A stretch of 64,000 nucleotides of DNA from Gymnogyps californianus (Eukaryota; Chordata; Aves; Accipitriformes; Cathartidae). The notes beneath the pieces were generated by a model. That model worked only from the letters and a program-made list of their open reading frames with translations. It made no database searches and had not been told where the DNA came from. Every line of letters starts with the position of its first letter. Position 1 is the first letter of the stretch. The stretch is taken from the NCBI RefSeq assembly GCF_018139145.2, contig NC_059474.1, forward strand, positions 42,860,344 through 42,924,343. The letters are read 5' to 3'. The position numbers were made by a program, and so were the translations under genes. Positions 24,973-37,900 of this stretch are shown here, one piece after another.

Positions 24973-25037
24973 ATCATAGAATCATAGAATTATTTAGGTT
25001 GGAAAAGACCCTGAAGATAATCAAGTCCAACCATTGT
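24973..25037 (-). mobile_element. CR1 LINE 3'-end fragment
   Basis: The plus strand reads atcatagaatcatagaat, then aggttggaaaagacc and caagtccaacca, which is the reverse complement of the CR1 3' tail with its ATTCTATGA repeat. Only about 65 bp remain, so it is a heavily 5'-truncated, inactive insertion with its 3' end at 24973. Confidence 0.82.
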
Positions 25038-27477
25038 ACAACTTTTTTACTTTACATCACAGGAAACAAAAAGGCATAATGTGTGGGGAATATGGGTATG
25101 GTGATAATGGTTAAAGATTATGTTTCAGTTCTATTACAGTGGAAGAAAATTGCTGTTTTACTAGCTGTCAATAACAAGCTGATGTTGTTATTACAAAGAA
25201 AAGAATGAATTTAGAAAAACTGGGCAGAGATAATTTCAGCATATTTTTTTTTCCTGAGCTATTACGCAGCACATAAATTGTCTTGATTTGATTTGGTATC
25301 CATACAAATCCTTCAAATGTTTCAAGACTGATTCTGTTCTCATTTGCACTGATTTGCTCTATTTACAGCAATGAAACTACTTATATTTTGCATCAGTGTA
25401 ACAGAAAAAAAGAAACAGTCCTTCCTTTAACTGAGTATAAGTTATTTCATTTGATTTAGTAAGATACTGTGGTTTTTTGACTGACTGCTATCAACAACTT
25501 TTATCAATGAAATTATGGCAAAGAAAAAACCTGAAAAAGTACTGAAATTTTGAAAACTTCTTGTAAGATGCCCACATACCCACATTTATTAATTTCATTT
25601 TGATAGTAGCATTTTTCTTTAAATAGTGAAAGATGCGAATTAGAGATAAAGCCACTGCCAGTAACTATTTTCAACTAATATTAGAAGTTCTGGACAGTAG
25701 TTGCATGCTCTTTATCAGCCTTTTTTTCCTCTCACCACTACAGAAGTACACTGTTTTCTAAAGCCAATCTATCATCTTCTCTGAAGACACTCTATCATTC
25801 TAACAATGTAACATAATGACAGAAAATTAGCACTTCATTTTCAGTCGTGCTCTTCCAGAAACTCTGTATTTGTCATTCTTTGAACAACCAGAAACTGGAA
25901 CTTGTCACAGAAGGATGAAATCTGTATTGAATCACAAAATCTTTCTGAACACCTTCAAAGGTCAAATTTTAACTTCAGTTAAAATGAGATACAGAATAAC
26001 TAAAACCAAAGTAAAACCACAAATTCAAGTAAAGGACATATTTCCAGGAATCTGAGTATCAGTTTTAAGTAGATCAGCATTCAGATAATATTTAACTGAA
26101 CTGTGGATGAGCAAACAAATTAATTCATCAAGATGATCCCATGCAAATGAATGATAAAAAAGCCAAAAACCTTGGCTTTGATGCGGTATATGGATATCAA
26201 TTGTACCTCTTGAAATCCGGGAGATTCTTGATCTGCTTTGTCCCCGTCTCTCTACACGCTAAACAATGGAGATACGGGATGCTTTTAGCTAAATCTGTGA
26301 AACTAACTGTACCAAATCAGCTACTGACTTGGAAGCTGAGAAGAAAAATAAAACAATTCAGCCTGAAGTGTTTATTCAATTTTTCTCTAGAGAAACAAAC
26401 AAGGAAGCCTATAAACAGTGCTGCCACCTTGGAAAGGCTATTCTTCCTTACTGCTACATGTAAATACACTTAGATACAAAATGTTCTGAAATGGAAAACT
26501 GAAGCATTTAATTAAAAAAATCAACTCAAAATACTTTGACTTTTGATGAAAATATTTGAATTTCTGATAGGGTTTCTTGACCAAATTGTTGATTTCACAC
26601 ATAGTTTTGCTTAACCTAAATCGGCATTATTTTACCATCAGCCAACAATTTAAGCTGAACATGCTAAAAACCAGCTGGCCCATCATATTTCTTTCAGAAA
26701 ACATGCTGTTTACTCCAACACCAACTCTCCTTGTTTATACACCCTCATTCTTTCTCCTGGAACAAGCTCCCTTGTACTTGTTAAGTCCAACCCAGATGAT
26801 GACTAGGGAGCAGAAAGGAGGGGTTAATGCATTTCTTCTTGTGGCATAGATTTGGTCAATCTCTCTGTCTCCTTTCCTCCCTCCCAAACTCACTATTCCT
26901 TTGCTGGCAGTCAAAAATCAAGTTTTCCACACCCTGTGCAGACTGGCCCATTGCCGGAAGTTAATGCCCCCTCACGTCTATGTAGTTGATCTGCTTGTCA
27001 ATGGGTCTTTAAACTGGTGGTATTAAAGTGTGGGGAAAAAACAGTACGGGAAATGGTTTATCTCTAATGAATATACCAGTTCAGAGTCAAGAGGTGGAGG
27101 TGAGAATTCCAAGAGAGCACAGTATGTTGAAGTTGGGAGTTGTTTAGTTTAAAAAGAAAATGTGTAAAAGTTTCCTATGGGGAAAGGAGGAAAGGGAAAA
27201 CTGCTTTCTTCCCTTCATGAAAAAACAGGTTCATAGCATAAACTTAACTCTTTTAATTATAAAACTATTTTATTTAAAACAGTCAAGTATTTCTTAACAT
27301 TCAAGTGCATTCTGTTTTAAAAAAGGTGGGTGTTTCTAGTTGTGAACTCAGCATCTTAACTAGCCTCAGAAGAGGATGAAGGGTGGATCCTAGACCTGTT
27401 GTTTCAAGCTGAGTGCTGTGAGACACGTGACACCAGTCTTCACCACTATTAGACTTGACGCCAGTAACGCACACCAT
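25038..27477. other. Unique AT-rich sequence between two solo LTRs
   Basis: No gene recognised. 26.14-26.47 kb has a 110-codon plus-strand frame that I do not recognise and five CpGs in about 90 bp (26184-26275), next to an octamer-like atgcaaat. Confidence 0.5.
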
Positions 27478-27482
27478 GAAGC
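27478..27482. repeat. Target site duplication (left), gaagc
   Basis: Identical to 28081-28085. A perfect 5-bp duplication confirms the LTR boundaries. Confidence 0.85.
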
Positions 27483-28080
27483 TGTCATGGTTTAACCCCA
27501 GCCAGCAACTAAGCACCATGCAGCCACTTCCCCCTTCCCCCTCCCAGTGGGATGGGGAGGAGGGGAAAAAAAAAGGTAAAACTTGCGTGTTGAGATAAGA
27601 ACAGTTTAATAACTAAAGTAAAATAAAATATAATACTAACTAAGAATAATAATAATATAATAATAATAATAATTGTAATGAAAAGGAATATAACAAAAAA
27701 AAGAGAAATAATACCCAAGAAAAGACAAGTGATGCACAATGCAATTGCTCACCACCCGCTGACCAATGCCCAAGCAGCGATCCACCCCTCCTGGCCAACT
27801 CCCCCCAGTTTCTATACTGGGCATGACGTTCCATGGTATGGAATACCCCTTTGGCTAGTTCAGGTCAGCTGCCCCGGCTATGCTCCCTCCCAGCTTCTTG
27901 CACACCTGCTTGCTGGCAGAGCATGGGAAACTGAAAAATCCTTAACTGACGATAAGTGCTACTTAGCAACAACTAAAACATCAGGGTGTTATCAACATTA
28001 TTCTCACACTAAATCCAAAACACAGCACTGTACCAGCTACTAAGAAGAAAACTAACTCTATCCCAGCCGAAACCAGGACA
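27483..28080 (-). mobile_element. Solo LTR of the second ERVL-like family, minus orientation
   Basis: The plus strand begins tgtcatggtttaacccc and ends cgaaaccaggaca, the reverse complement of the family ends. It is 598 bp with a perfect 5-bp duplication (gaagc). On the element's own strand the TATA position reads tatagaaa (plus 27809-27816) and an ATTAAA is present (plus 27605-27610). The AT-rich stretch has expanded into AAT/ATA trinucleotide repeats (about 27640-27675). It faces the LTR at 24173-24750 across 2.7 kb. Confidence 0.87.
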
Positions 28081-28085
28081 GAAGC
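28081..28085. repeat. Target site duplication (right), gaagc
   Basis: Perfect match to 27478-27482. Confidence 0.85.
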
Positions 28086-31000
28086 TTAGTGGGGAACACA
28101 GGTCTTCGAACAGCCAAAGCTTAAAGGCCAAGTTACAGTCATCATTTCCATGTATGCAGAACAAGAGAGAGCTCCAACCAGAGAAAGCATTTATGCACCA
28201 TTTGAGATTCTCCTGAAATAGCACTGGGAAAAGCTCCAGGGAAGCCAATGAAATTACCCAACGGATTCATCTGTTTGACAAGCATCATCTCTGCAAGGTT
28301 TAACATAGCAAACAGAAAGACACCCTCAACTAAAGTAAAAATCTATTTCCAAACAGAACTGTAGTAAGGAAAATATTACCAGTCCCTCAAAAAAATATCA
28401 TTAAATCTCAAACCTTGCAGATTTTTGATAGTTTTAATTGTCTTCTGATGTCAGGGCATTTATGTTCACATTTTCACGCTCTTCTTCAAAGCTACTATGG
28501 CTAGCTTTCTTTAATTAAAGACTAACACTCCCAGGCTGTATATAAACCAAGTGGATTTTATAGACTAGAACCTCAGCAGTGACCCTGGGGGTGCCTGCCT
28601 AATCCACACAGCTGGGTTCACTTCCACTGAAACTGAAGCAGAACGGAGAAAGAGTGTGCAATAAGGTCTCATCCCAGTATGGAGCTAGGGCAGGCGCGGG
28701 GTTCCTGCACACATCCCAGAATTAGGAAGTGCTCCTCTCAACAGTTCTTAATAGAAGAACTATTGCTTCTGATAACAAATCAATTCTAATCTCAATCTCA
28801 AAGCTGATAATTTAAGGGAAACACACCAAATGAGACAACATTATGATTTAAGATACAAACTGGCAATACTCAAAAGTACTATTTTTGTACATGTTTGTGA
28901 AGTATTGACTGTGCTATATATCTGTAATGTGGAGCCACTGTCTGGGAAAGATACAGCCTTCCACAAAATTTGGGCAAGTAATTCCAAATCTACCACCTAT
29001 TATAAACAACAGAATTTGACCAGTTGACTCAACACCACTAACAAAACTGCAAAACAAGGGTGAACAAATAAGGAACTAATAGGTCATTAGGTTGTATCAA
29101 TTGAAGTCCCACATTCTCTTCTATGCTTAGGCAAAACTGCAATCAACTCCAGTAAAGAATGTAAGAGCTGGACTACGTTGTAAATATTAGGAGATACATT
29201 GAAGCTGTCTGAAGAACTCACAGTTCTTCTATGTCAAAACTTTTACTGAAATTATCTTTCTAACTGTCAGTTATTGTAGTATTGCAGTGAAAAACAAGCT
29301 GTTAAAAAAAACCCCACCTCTCACTCTTTTTCCTTAGGGTGCAGTTATATGCTTTTAGTCTTCATTCGGTAACCCGTATCTGTTATTGTTAAGTTTTGCG
29401 CATCGTTAAGAAAACTGTTTATGAAAATGGCATCGTACAGCCTTCTGTTTTGGTAGAGAACGAGAGTTATTCGAAAGACGTGGAAATTTTATTCAATCAA
29501 AATTTCAGCTATTGGTAACTGAAGCGTTGCTTGTATGTGTCCAGCTTTTGCAACACCTCAGTAAAATGGCCAATTAAAATGTTACAGGTTATGCTCACTT
29601 CATCTTTGAAACAGACTTGACAGTTATATTTGCAAATACTAACCAGCCTCCTGAATCACCAACACTGTAAAATCCCACTTCCTAAGACAGGCTGATATTC
29701 AGTGCTGATATTTCTTTTTGCTTTCAAAGATAAATCAAAATCTAATGAAAATATGGAAACTATTTTGACAAAAAGGAAATCTGCCTATTTATTACTGCTC
29801 CTCTTGAAATATTCAAAAACTCCAGCAAGAAGTTCTGAGGGTATGAATGAGGTATCTGGTATCACTAAAATTTAGCAAAGGGCTGCCACAATTCACTGTT
29901 ACCGATCAGAATAATTCACAAATGTCCAAAAAGAGCTGCATCAAATAATCCTTATCTGAATTCAACACAACTGCAATGATAAAAATACAAGATAAATAAA
30001 AAAGAAACACAAGACAAGGAAATTAAAGGAGGAAAAGAAATGTTTTTCTTCATTTTGTTGTAAGCATTCTTCCTAAAATTAGTGCTGATCTCCCACACTT
30101 CCTTTATGTGAAACTACATCACTGCAGCATGTGTTGCAGCTCTGGTCTAGTTTGGATCAGCAACAGTACCGCATATCATGTGGCTGTGGCTCAACACCAC
30201 AGTATTTGCTTTTATCATACTGAGTAAAGGCAACTTGACTACCTGCCTCTTCCTTTGAACTTACTTAGATTTCTGCTCTCATCTTACTCTACAGAAGAAA
30301 AATGTATTGACTGAATATTTTTTGTATAGATCTTTTTAACTATATATGCTACCAAGTATTAAAGTTAGAGAAGGTAAGTATATGAATGGCATGTTATGTT
30401 TTAAGTGCAGGGCAGGGAGGTTTGTGTCAGTCTAATTTCTGTGTTCATTTAGTCCCATGTCTGACTGGCCTGAAAAACATCTGACATCTGAGCATACGAG
30501 TTTTACCTACAGAGAGCTGCACTGTGTCAAGCAAAGAAAATTATTGAGGATGACTTTTATTTGAGGGTTTTAGTTGGCTGTTTAGAGATACCATGGAAGA
30601 TATTGACTATCAGGGTCAAAGCAGTGATATAATTCAAAATTCAGTGGAAATTTTAGCAGAGAAAGGGAAGCTTGAGTGTGGCACTGATGATCTGTGAGGC
30701 AGAAGACATTTCTCAGTAACATTTTGTATTGGATGGTGCCTAACTATGGCAGATGTCATTTCCAGATAGACGGCACTGTTGTAACACAACTGAGAAATGA
30801 TAAAGGTGTGAATAATTGATGCCAGGTTAAGATAAAGTCTTTTAACTACCCACTGAATATACTCACTTGCAGATGGGGACAAACACCTAGTTTGTTGAAG
30901 GATCACAAAAACTGTTGTACAAAAAATATAATCCAATTATTTTCCTTTACTGAGTATCCTAGACTGTGTGCAGTTTGTTAGTCTAACACCTTTGCTTCTA

Positions 31001-31383
31001 TTCCTAGTCCTGCATTTATGTAAATACACTTACTCAAAATAAGTTATTCATAGCTCCCATTAATGTAAATGAGAACAGAATAAAGTTCCACTTCATATGT
31101 AAACATGGGTGAACATACATCTGTATACAGGGCTATGCTATGCATCACAGTACCTGTATTTCCCACAGCTGTTCAGACCTAAATTGTATTAATCCTTTCC
31201 CCACCCCACCAAAGGCAAAAAGACACATAAAGGGAATAATATTTTAACCCTTCTGCTAATAAAACAGCAACAGATGCATACTGAAGTAGGAACAATATGC
31301 TTCACTTTTGTGGTGGTGTGCCAGTAACACATCGGCTGTGCTATGGAGCAAATTCTACAAAGCGCAAACATTAGCAGAGAAAG
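28086..31383. other. Unique sequence with a CpG-dense block
   Basis: No gene or repeat family is recognised. 29366-29526 holds nine CpGs in about 160 bp of AT-rich sequence, far above the surroundings, which suggests constraint. A strong donor (GAGAAG before gtaagt) at 30374 has a fair acceptor 44 nt upstream, a minor pseudo-exon candidate. Confidence 0.5.
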
Positions 31384-31402
31384 AAAAAAAAAAAAAAAAA
31401 AA
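31384..31402. repeat. Poly(A) tract, 19 nt
   Basis: Uninterrupted run of A in an A/G-rich context. There is no retrotransposed sequence upstream that it could be the tail of. Confidence 0.9.
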
Positions 31403-34400
31403 GAAAGTCCTGATATTTAGGAAGACAACAATGTGAATGAAATTTTCCATGTACCAAGCATTAAGAGCCCAGCCCAGCTCTCTGAAGTCAACAGGAAAAT
31501 CCTCGTAACTAAATGTTATGAAACAGGGCACAACTGTGGTAAAGCCACTTTTAAGGCACAGCCCTCTTTCTGACTTTGATCCTCACTTAAAGAGAATAAA
31601 ACACTATATGAAAATGAAAAATCCTGTATGAAATCAGTTCAGACAACATTAAACTGTATCCATACACATCGAATAGCTGGTACTGCTTTCATCATATTTT
31701 GTCAACCACCATGGTAGTTACGACTGATATGTAAATACTTGCTTAAACATCTTTACTTCAGCACAGTACTTCCATAAAAATGCTTTGGTGGCCAAAAAAA
31801 TATCTATTCTAAGCAGGTTATCTTTACTGTTTTTTTATTTTCTACTTTTCTTTTCTGCAAAACTGGCAGTTCTTCAGGACTCCATGCTGTTGCCTCTCAT
31901 ATTCTCATCATTTATTGAAAATCTGCCTGAAGGCTGAATTCACAAGCATGGTAGTTGCACTATTTATTTACCAGCCGCTTCTACTCTGCTATTAGAATTG
32001 CAGCACTAGCACAATCTAAACAATTTATAGAGTGAATCGAGAATCCTAGCTCTTCCAAATAAAACGTGTGACTGAAAGCAGGTAGTACAAACGGCTCATG
32101 ATCCACTGGGAGGATGTGACTAATGTGTGGCTGTACTACTGCCCATTGCTGGATAAAATTAAAACAGGTTGCCTTATACCTCTGGCCCAGAAACTGCTAG
32201 TTATACTCATCACTTAATCTGATTTCTCAATGTAAATATTTCAGGGAATTTATTTATTTATTTATTTATTTGTTTATTTGGTTTAGGGATATTTTTTTCC
32301 CCAGGTTATTCTATTTCTGCATCCAATAATACACAACACATTATTTGTGCTTGCCCTGGAAAGAAGTCCCAAAAGGCTCTAAAGTCCATCAGGGAATAGC
32401 TGATCAGGAGTGCTGATATTACTGTGTACAGACACAGGCACTGAGCACTATCCTCCTGCAGAAAACTTGAGTTAGCTGGGACTATAGTGAATTATTTACA
32501 TCCTGCTTTCTATTTTACAATTCCGCTAACCCCAGGGAGAAATAAAACTCCACCCACACAAGCAAAATCCTCCAAACCCTCTTTTTTTTCCTTTTCTTTT
32601 TCCTATTGTTTGGACTGCTCATAACGTATGAAAGTTTTCATATAACATCTATAAATTTTCCCTATATCCCCATTCTCCTGTGTTCTCCTCTAAACCAATA
32701 TGCAATTTGAAATTTCCAGGCAACTTGGATGATTTTCTCTCCTTTTGTATTCTATCGACCTTCCCTGCATTTTTTTATTCGGCTAAGTCCATAGTGTCAT
32801 TTCACAGCTTCAAGGCCTCAGCTGGGCCCAAGAAGCCTCCCACTTCCTAGTTAACGGGTTTTTTTTCTTCCCATTAAATAAATGTGACACTGTCTGAATA
32901 TTTCTTTTAGCTATGTTTCTGTAACTGCTTCGTTATACCTTAGTTATTGCACTTTCCTTTCCTCTTTCACTGCTTTTCATCAATGAGCCCAAGTTACAAT
33001 TTCTGATGGAATCCAAGTAAGCTTTGGTAGCTACGGCACACTCTTGCCAGACATTTGAGCAATTAGACCTTTGCTTGTTTTTGAAATCACAGATAGAAAT
33101 GGGCTGCCTGGATAGCAAATGTAACTAATCTAAACTGGATAAATATCTCTGCATTCAAACATCACTTCACATTCTGTCAGAAACATGCAAAACATGAAGA
33201 ATTGCTTCACTTACATTGCATTCAAAATTTGCTTAGTTCAACTCTTTTGAATACCTGATTTCAGCGTTGACACATAAGAAACAAAAAGCAGGCTCACAAT
33301 CTGCCATTTTTACAAAGCCTAAATAAATATTTCAGTTTTGTCTTAAAGAATGGCTTTCAGGTGTTCTGTCTCCAAGGCAGTGCAGAGATGGCTGCCAGCA
33401 GGAAAGTTTTTTAATTCTGATTCAAATCGAGAGTAAAACTTCTTCATAGTTTGGCATGGTTGAACATTGGGGGGTTTTAGTTCATATTCATCCTTTCTCT
33501 GAAGAATATCTACATACAGCATTGTCTAGCAAAGATCTGCAAGCAGATTATTGGATATTTTAAATTGCAAAGCATTTAAAATAACAACCCTTTCCAAACA
33601 GCCTTTGGGCTTTTTAGGTAATAAGAGACAATGGAAGGCATTTATACAATAGCCAGGATTTCAGCAGCAATAGATCAAAAGTTAAAGATGAACTGATTTA
33701 TTAAGCAACATCTGTTCTGTTTTCATGATATCCCATCATTATCTTCTTGTCACCTTTTCCTTATGCACTGCTGCTTCTTTTCATTGGTGACCAATATTTG
33801 CTATTTCAAACACAAATGAATGCATGCACAGCAACAGCAAAACAGTGTAAACAGAAGGCAAGGTTATTTCTGGGAAGGGCCTGGGTACAGAATAAAATTG
33901 TTCTCCAAAAATACATTTTGCCTTACAGTAATCATTACATTTTCTTGCAAGAGCTTTCTAGGTTATGAGCTTAACAAAAGTAGAACTTAAATGCACAAAA
34001 ATAAATCACTCAAAACAGATTATATACATGTCTACGGGATATACACAGTACAGATATGTATTACAATGTTTAATGGCAGAGTTTGAAAAAGAAAATTAAT
34101 TATGTGCTAAAGTTATTCATATAATAACCCAGTTGTTTGGGTTTTTTACAAGTAAAGGCTCTGGTTGTCTTTGGAAGAAAAAATGAATATAGAATATTTG
34201 AAATGCAGCACATCATTGGAAAAAAAAGAACATTTCTCATCTTTCATCTGCATTCAGCAAACAAATATTCTATCTATAGCTAAAATAAATACATAATAAA
34301 ATATTCTAGTAGGACACCTGAAGCAGCAAGCCATTACTCTGCCCTGTTGATCACTTCAGATACTTCTTAGATTACATGTTCAAAAGTTGTTCTTCAGGAA

Positions 34401-34810
34401 CTGCAGTTAGAACAATCCATTAATACTAAGAGTATTTATAGCAAATACTGTCTGTGTGCCATTTTCAGCATTATTCCTGTTTATAAGTGTATAGACAATT
34501 GTTTTTTCTATTTTATGAAGTGTAAAAGAATCAGTCGCTTATGTCACATTCACCCATAACTATAAAAGAACGAGAAAGTGACAGCTTATGGTAATGTACT
34601 CCATATCCTGCTACTCAAAAAAAGCAAGTTTTACAGTCAGATTCCATTTTTAATCCCAACAGCCAAAGACAAACCCAAATCCAATACAAAATACAACTAG
34701 GTTATGATTCATTCCATATGCTTGCATAAAACCATCACTGCTGCTCATTACTTTTTTGTTGTTTATATACTGTCCAAGCTATAAACTGTGGCTTTTCTTT
34801 TTCCCTTTAG
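31403..34810. other. Unique AT-rich sequence
   Basis: Nothing recognisable besides the TTTA repeat at 32249-32279. Open frames are short and unremarkable. Confidence 0.5.
32249..32279. repeat. (TTTA)n microsatellite
   Basis: About seven TTTA units with one TTTG variant near the 3' end. Confidence 0.9.
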
Positions 34811-34980
34811 GCCCACTAGTCTACTGGAAATAGTAGACATGAAGAAAGAGAGTGTCCCTAGCCCTACTGAAGAGATTTGTGATTATCATAAAATTTTACT
34901 CCCAGTTTCATTAACCAAATTGAATTATTCCCAAAGTCAAATCATATTTTCCCTTCAGTGCATACTGTCCATCCTTCAAG
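34811..34980 (+). other. Candidate unannotated exon, 170 nt, 56 open codons
   Basis: A very strong acceptor (cttttctttttccctttag) is followed by 170 nt and the donor CTTCAAG before gtaatc. One frame is open throughout: one base finishing a codon, 56 codons, one base left over. The peptide includes SLLEIVDMKKESVPSPTEE and is not recognised. There is no CpG and the base composition matches the surroundings, which leans towards a pseudo-exon; the splice sites lean the other way. Confidence 0.25.
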
Positions 34981-37900
34981 GTAATCCTGGAGTTAGTTTT
35001 AATATTTCTTTAGACTATTAGATGAGAGTTTTAGGCACTGAAGCTTACCCTGAGTGGGTACATGTTAAGGCAATGTATTGATAATCGTCTTTGCTTTTTG
35101 TGATGACTGGCTGTAGAAATATTGGGCACACTAACAGCGAATATTTATTGGCTTTTTTAAACTATGTTACCTCTTCATTATTTTTTTCAGAGAATTAATT
35201 TGATCCAGATCAGCTAAGTTAAGTTTTAAGAGGTTTTCTCATATAAAATCTGCAGTGAGAAACCTGTCTGACAGCTTTTATGAGCTTTCTTTTCCAAATT
35301 CAAAAGCAAGGAAACACACCTCTGTAAACACAGACACTATAAAAATATGTATCAGAATCAGAAATGTTTGGTTATCAACAAAGAAAGACGAAGGGATGCT
35401 GTAAGGATTTGTACTTTACATCAGGAAGAGGAATACTAAGTGACATCAACATATATCATGAGTGGAACACTGAGCAACTATCATCCCGGACTTGTAACAG
35501 GAGAATAAAGACATATACAATCAAACAAAAAGAAAGTAAATTTCCAACTGATGAACTATGTTTTCACACAAACAGAAATAAAACTAAGGAACTCATTGCC
35601 AAAGGCTGTCAGATATCTACTAATGTGCAAAAGTTAGACTGAAAATTTGCATTCCACTGAAGGTATCAAGTGGTAGCATAAGACTGATAAAGATCTTGGA
35701 AAGGACATTAGACTGGCTACTTTACAGACTTGGCCAATCTCTAAATAGAGATCAGAAGCCTCAATACAGGAGGAGTCTGCCAAGCTCTTACATCTTTCCT
35801 TGAAGGACCAGGCACTGTGCACTCGTTTGATAAAGAGCTAACTGACATTGGGCCTAAATATAAATGACAACTCTTGTATTCATTAGTGCAAAACTCAACT
35901 TGAGTAACTCTCTGAAATTCCTATTTCTGTCCATAGTGTACACCTACGGACTTGCAGTTTGACCCAAGCGCAGGAGGATTAAAAGAAGTGGCAGAGGAAG
36001 AAACAGTCGCCAAGCAAAGTATATTGGAGTTTAGAAGTTTCAGTCTGCAAAAGGTCTGTTTTACGTGTACCACCAAACCTGAAGTCTACAGGGTGAACTT
36101 AAGCAGCATTAGATATCCTTTACTACAAACAAAGACAGTTGTCTGGTGACAAGGCTGATGATACATTTTGTCTCAATATTCTTGCTGAAACCAATACAGT
36201 TTTATTCCTGCAAAGACAGAAGGATGAAGTCCTCAATAATTAAGTACAAATATGATTGTGAGAGCATCTACATTAACAGAAGGGGCTGTGAAGTGTAGGG
36301 GATTCTTTTACATTGCAGCTGGCACATGGCTATTGGAGGATTATAAAGGAGAAGCAGCATCAAACTGAAAAGATGTGTGTCCTTTCCTCCTGGACTAGTC
36401 CATTCCTCCAGCAACATTGTTTGAAGAATTATCACTCTCTGTTCTTCAGATGATTTGTGTTTTGGTTTGGGATTACCTAAAGGATTAGAAAGAAGCCCCA
36501 TGGAGAAGACTTCAGAAGCACTGAACCTTAGCACATTATTTTCATTCCCTGATGAAACTGGTTGTAGCCATCAGTTTACAGTCACATCTATCGTGATGTG
36601 CTTGTGCACCTCCTTCCAGCTGGTTGCTTGTTTAGCTTGTTTCCCCAGTGGTTCTAGTATTAATTAACAGAACACTGTGAAGTTTTATGGCCCGTGAATT
36701 AATCTGGTTTCTTCCCAGGTCTTCCATCAGCCAGAGCCACCTCTCTTTCAGAAGGAAGTAGAGATAGTAAACCAAAGACCTTCAGTGTTCAGATGAAAAA
36801 ACCCAAAAGAATAAAATACCATCTTCCTGCCAGCAGGTCAGAACTGGCAGCTATAAGCTGGAACAGTAAGTCAGCACACATATGTGAGCCTATGCTCACA
36901 TAATAGAAGGGCAGTCTGTATTAGTCAGGAAACCTATTTCAGCTTCAAACTCTCCAAGGATTGCTCCAAAGTAAAACCTTATTTTAAATATTAAAAACTA
37001 AATTCTTGATACTATCTTTCGAAACAACAGCACTTTTACCCAGTGCAGCTTGAAAAGACCATGAAGCATAGCCTCTACAGCAGCCTCAGAAGGGCAAAAA
37101 AAACCAAACAAAAAACCCCTTCAGTAGAAAAAAAGCAGCAGAAAAAGCAGGCAGGGAGAAAAGGAGCTGACCCACCTACAGATACTGAGCTCTCATACCA
37201 CTGTTAAACAAAGATAATTAGTGCAAGTCACTGAGTCACACAGTCCTGCAGCTTTTTTATGGTGGTGCTACTAGTCTATATTGGAGTCAGTCTTGAATTT
37301 CAGTGATGCAAGCAAGAGGGAGACTGACCATGAGTCTTCAAATATCGCTGTTACACTAGACTTGGAAAACTAACCACACTTCTCTACTTAATCACCTGAT
37401 GGTATTTCATTCTTGATTTCATGCATCACATTTTACTCTTTCCTTTTAATGACCTTTTCTAAGGGCTAACATTCTTGAGTGTCATCACATACCCTTCTAA
37501 AGTCATTGCTCTAGGTGTGTACAGGTTATTAGGTATGTGCAGTCCAGCTGCCTATTGCACAGTGTGAGGCCCAAAAGGTGTCCTAAATGCCAAAAGTCTT
37601 GAGTTTTGATAAAAGAAGCCTTCACTGTAAGGTGCCTCACATGTCTTTTCCATTGTGCTTCTGATATTTGCTTCTGGATAAGATACAATTACCTGTTCTT
37701 AACACTAGGGCAGTGGGAGGCATCACTATTTACTTTTGACTTTCAGTCTTCTGGAGAACTGCTAAGGGTCACTTCATTTAGATATAATAATAAATAGAGC
37801 AGTCTTTTACCAATTATTATTTCATTGTTGCGTTTTAAATATCAAGTATATAAAAGTCATTGCTAGCTCCAGTGTAAATATATTAAACGAACAAAACAGG

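Noticed and set aside
24173..28080. The two 24- and 27-kb LTRs as a provirus
   Set aside because: They are in opposite orientation with separate target duplications, and the 2.7 kb between them shows no retroviral coding sequence.
30330..30373. 44-nt exon ending at a perfect gtaagt
   Set aside because: The acceptor is only fair and the sequence too short to judge; only one frame is open, and the phase fit to other candidates is one in three by chance.
35370..35720. CR1/L3 LINE remnant
   Set aside because: Only a few suggestive words (ggaactcattgcc and ggacattagactggc) are present; the motif order and tail needed for a call are missing.
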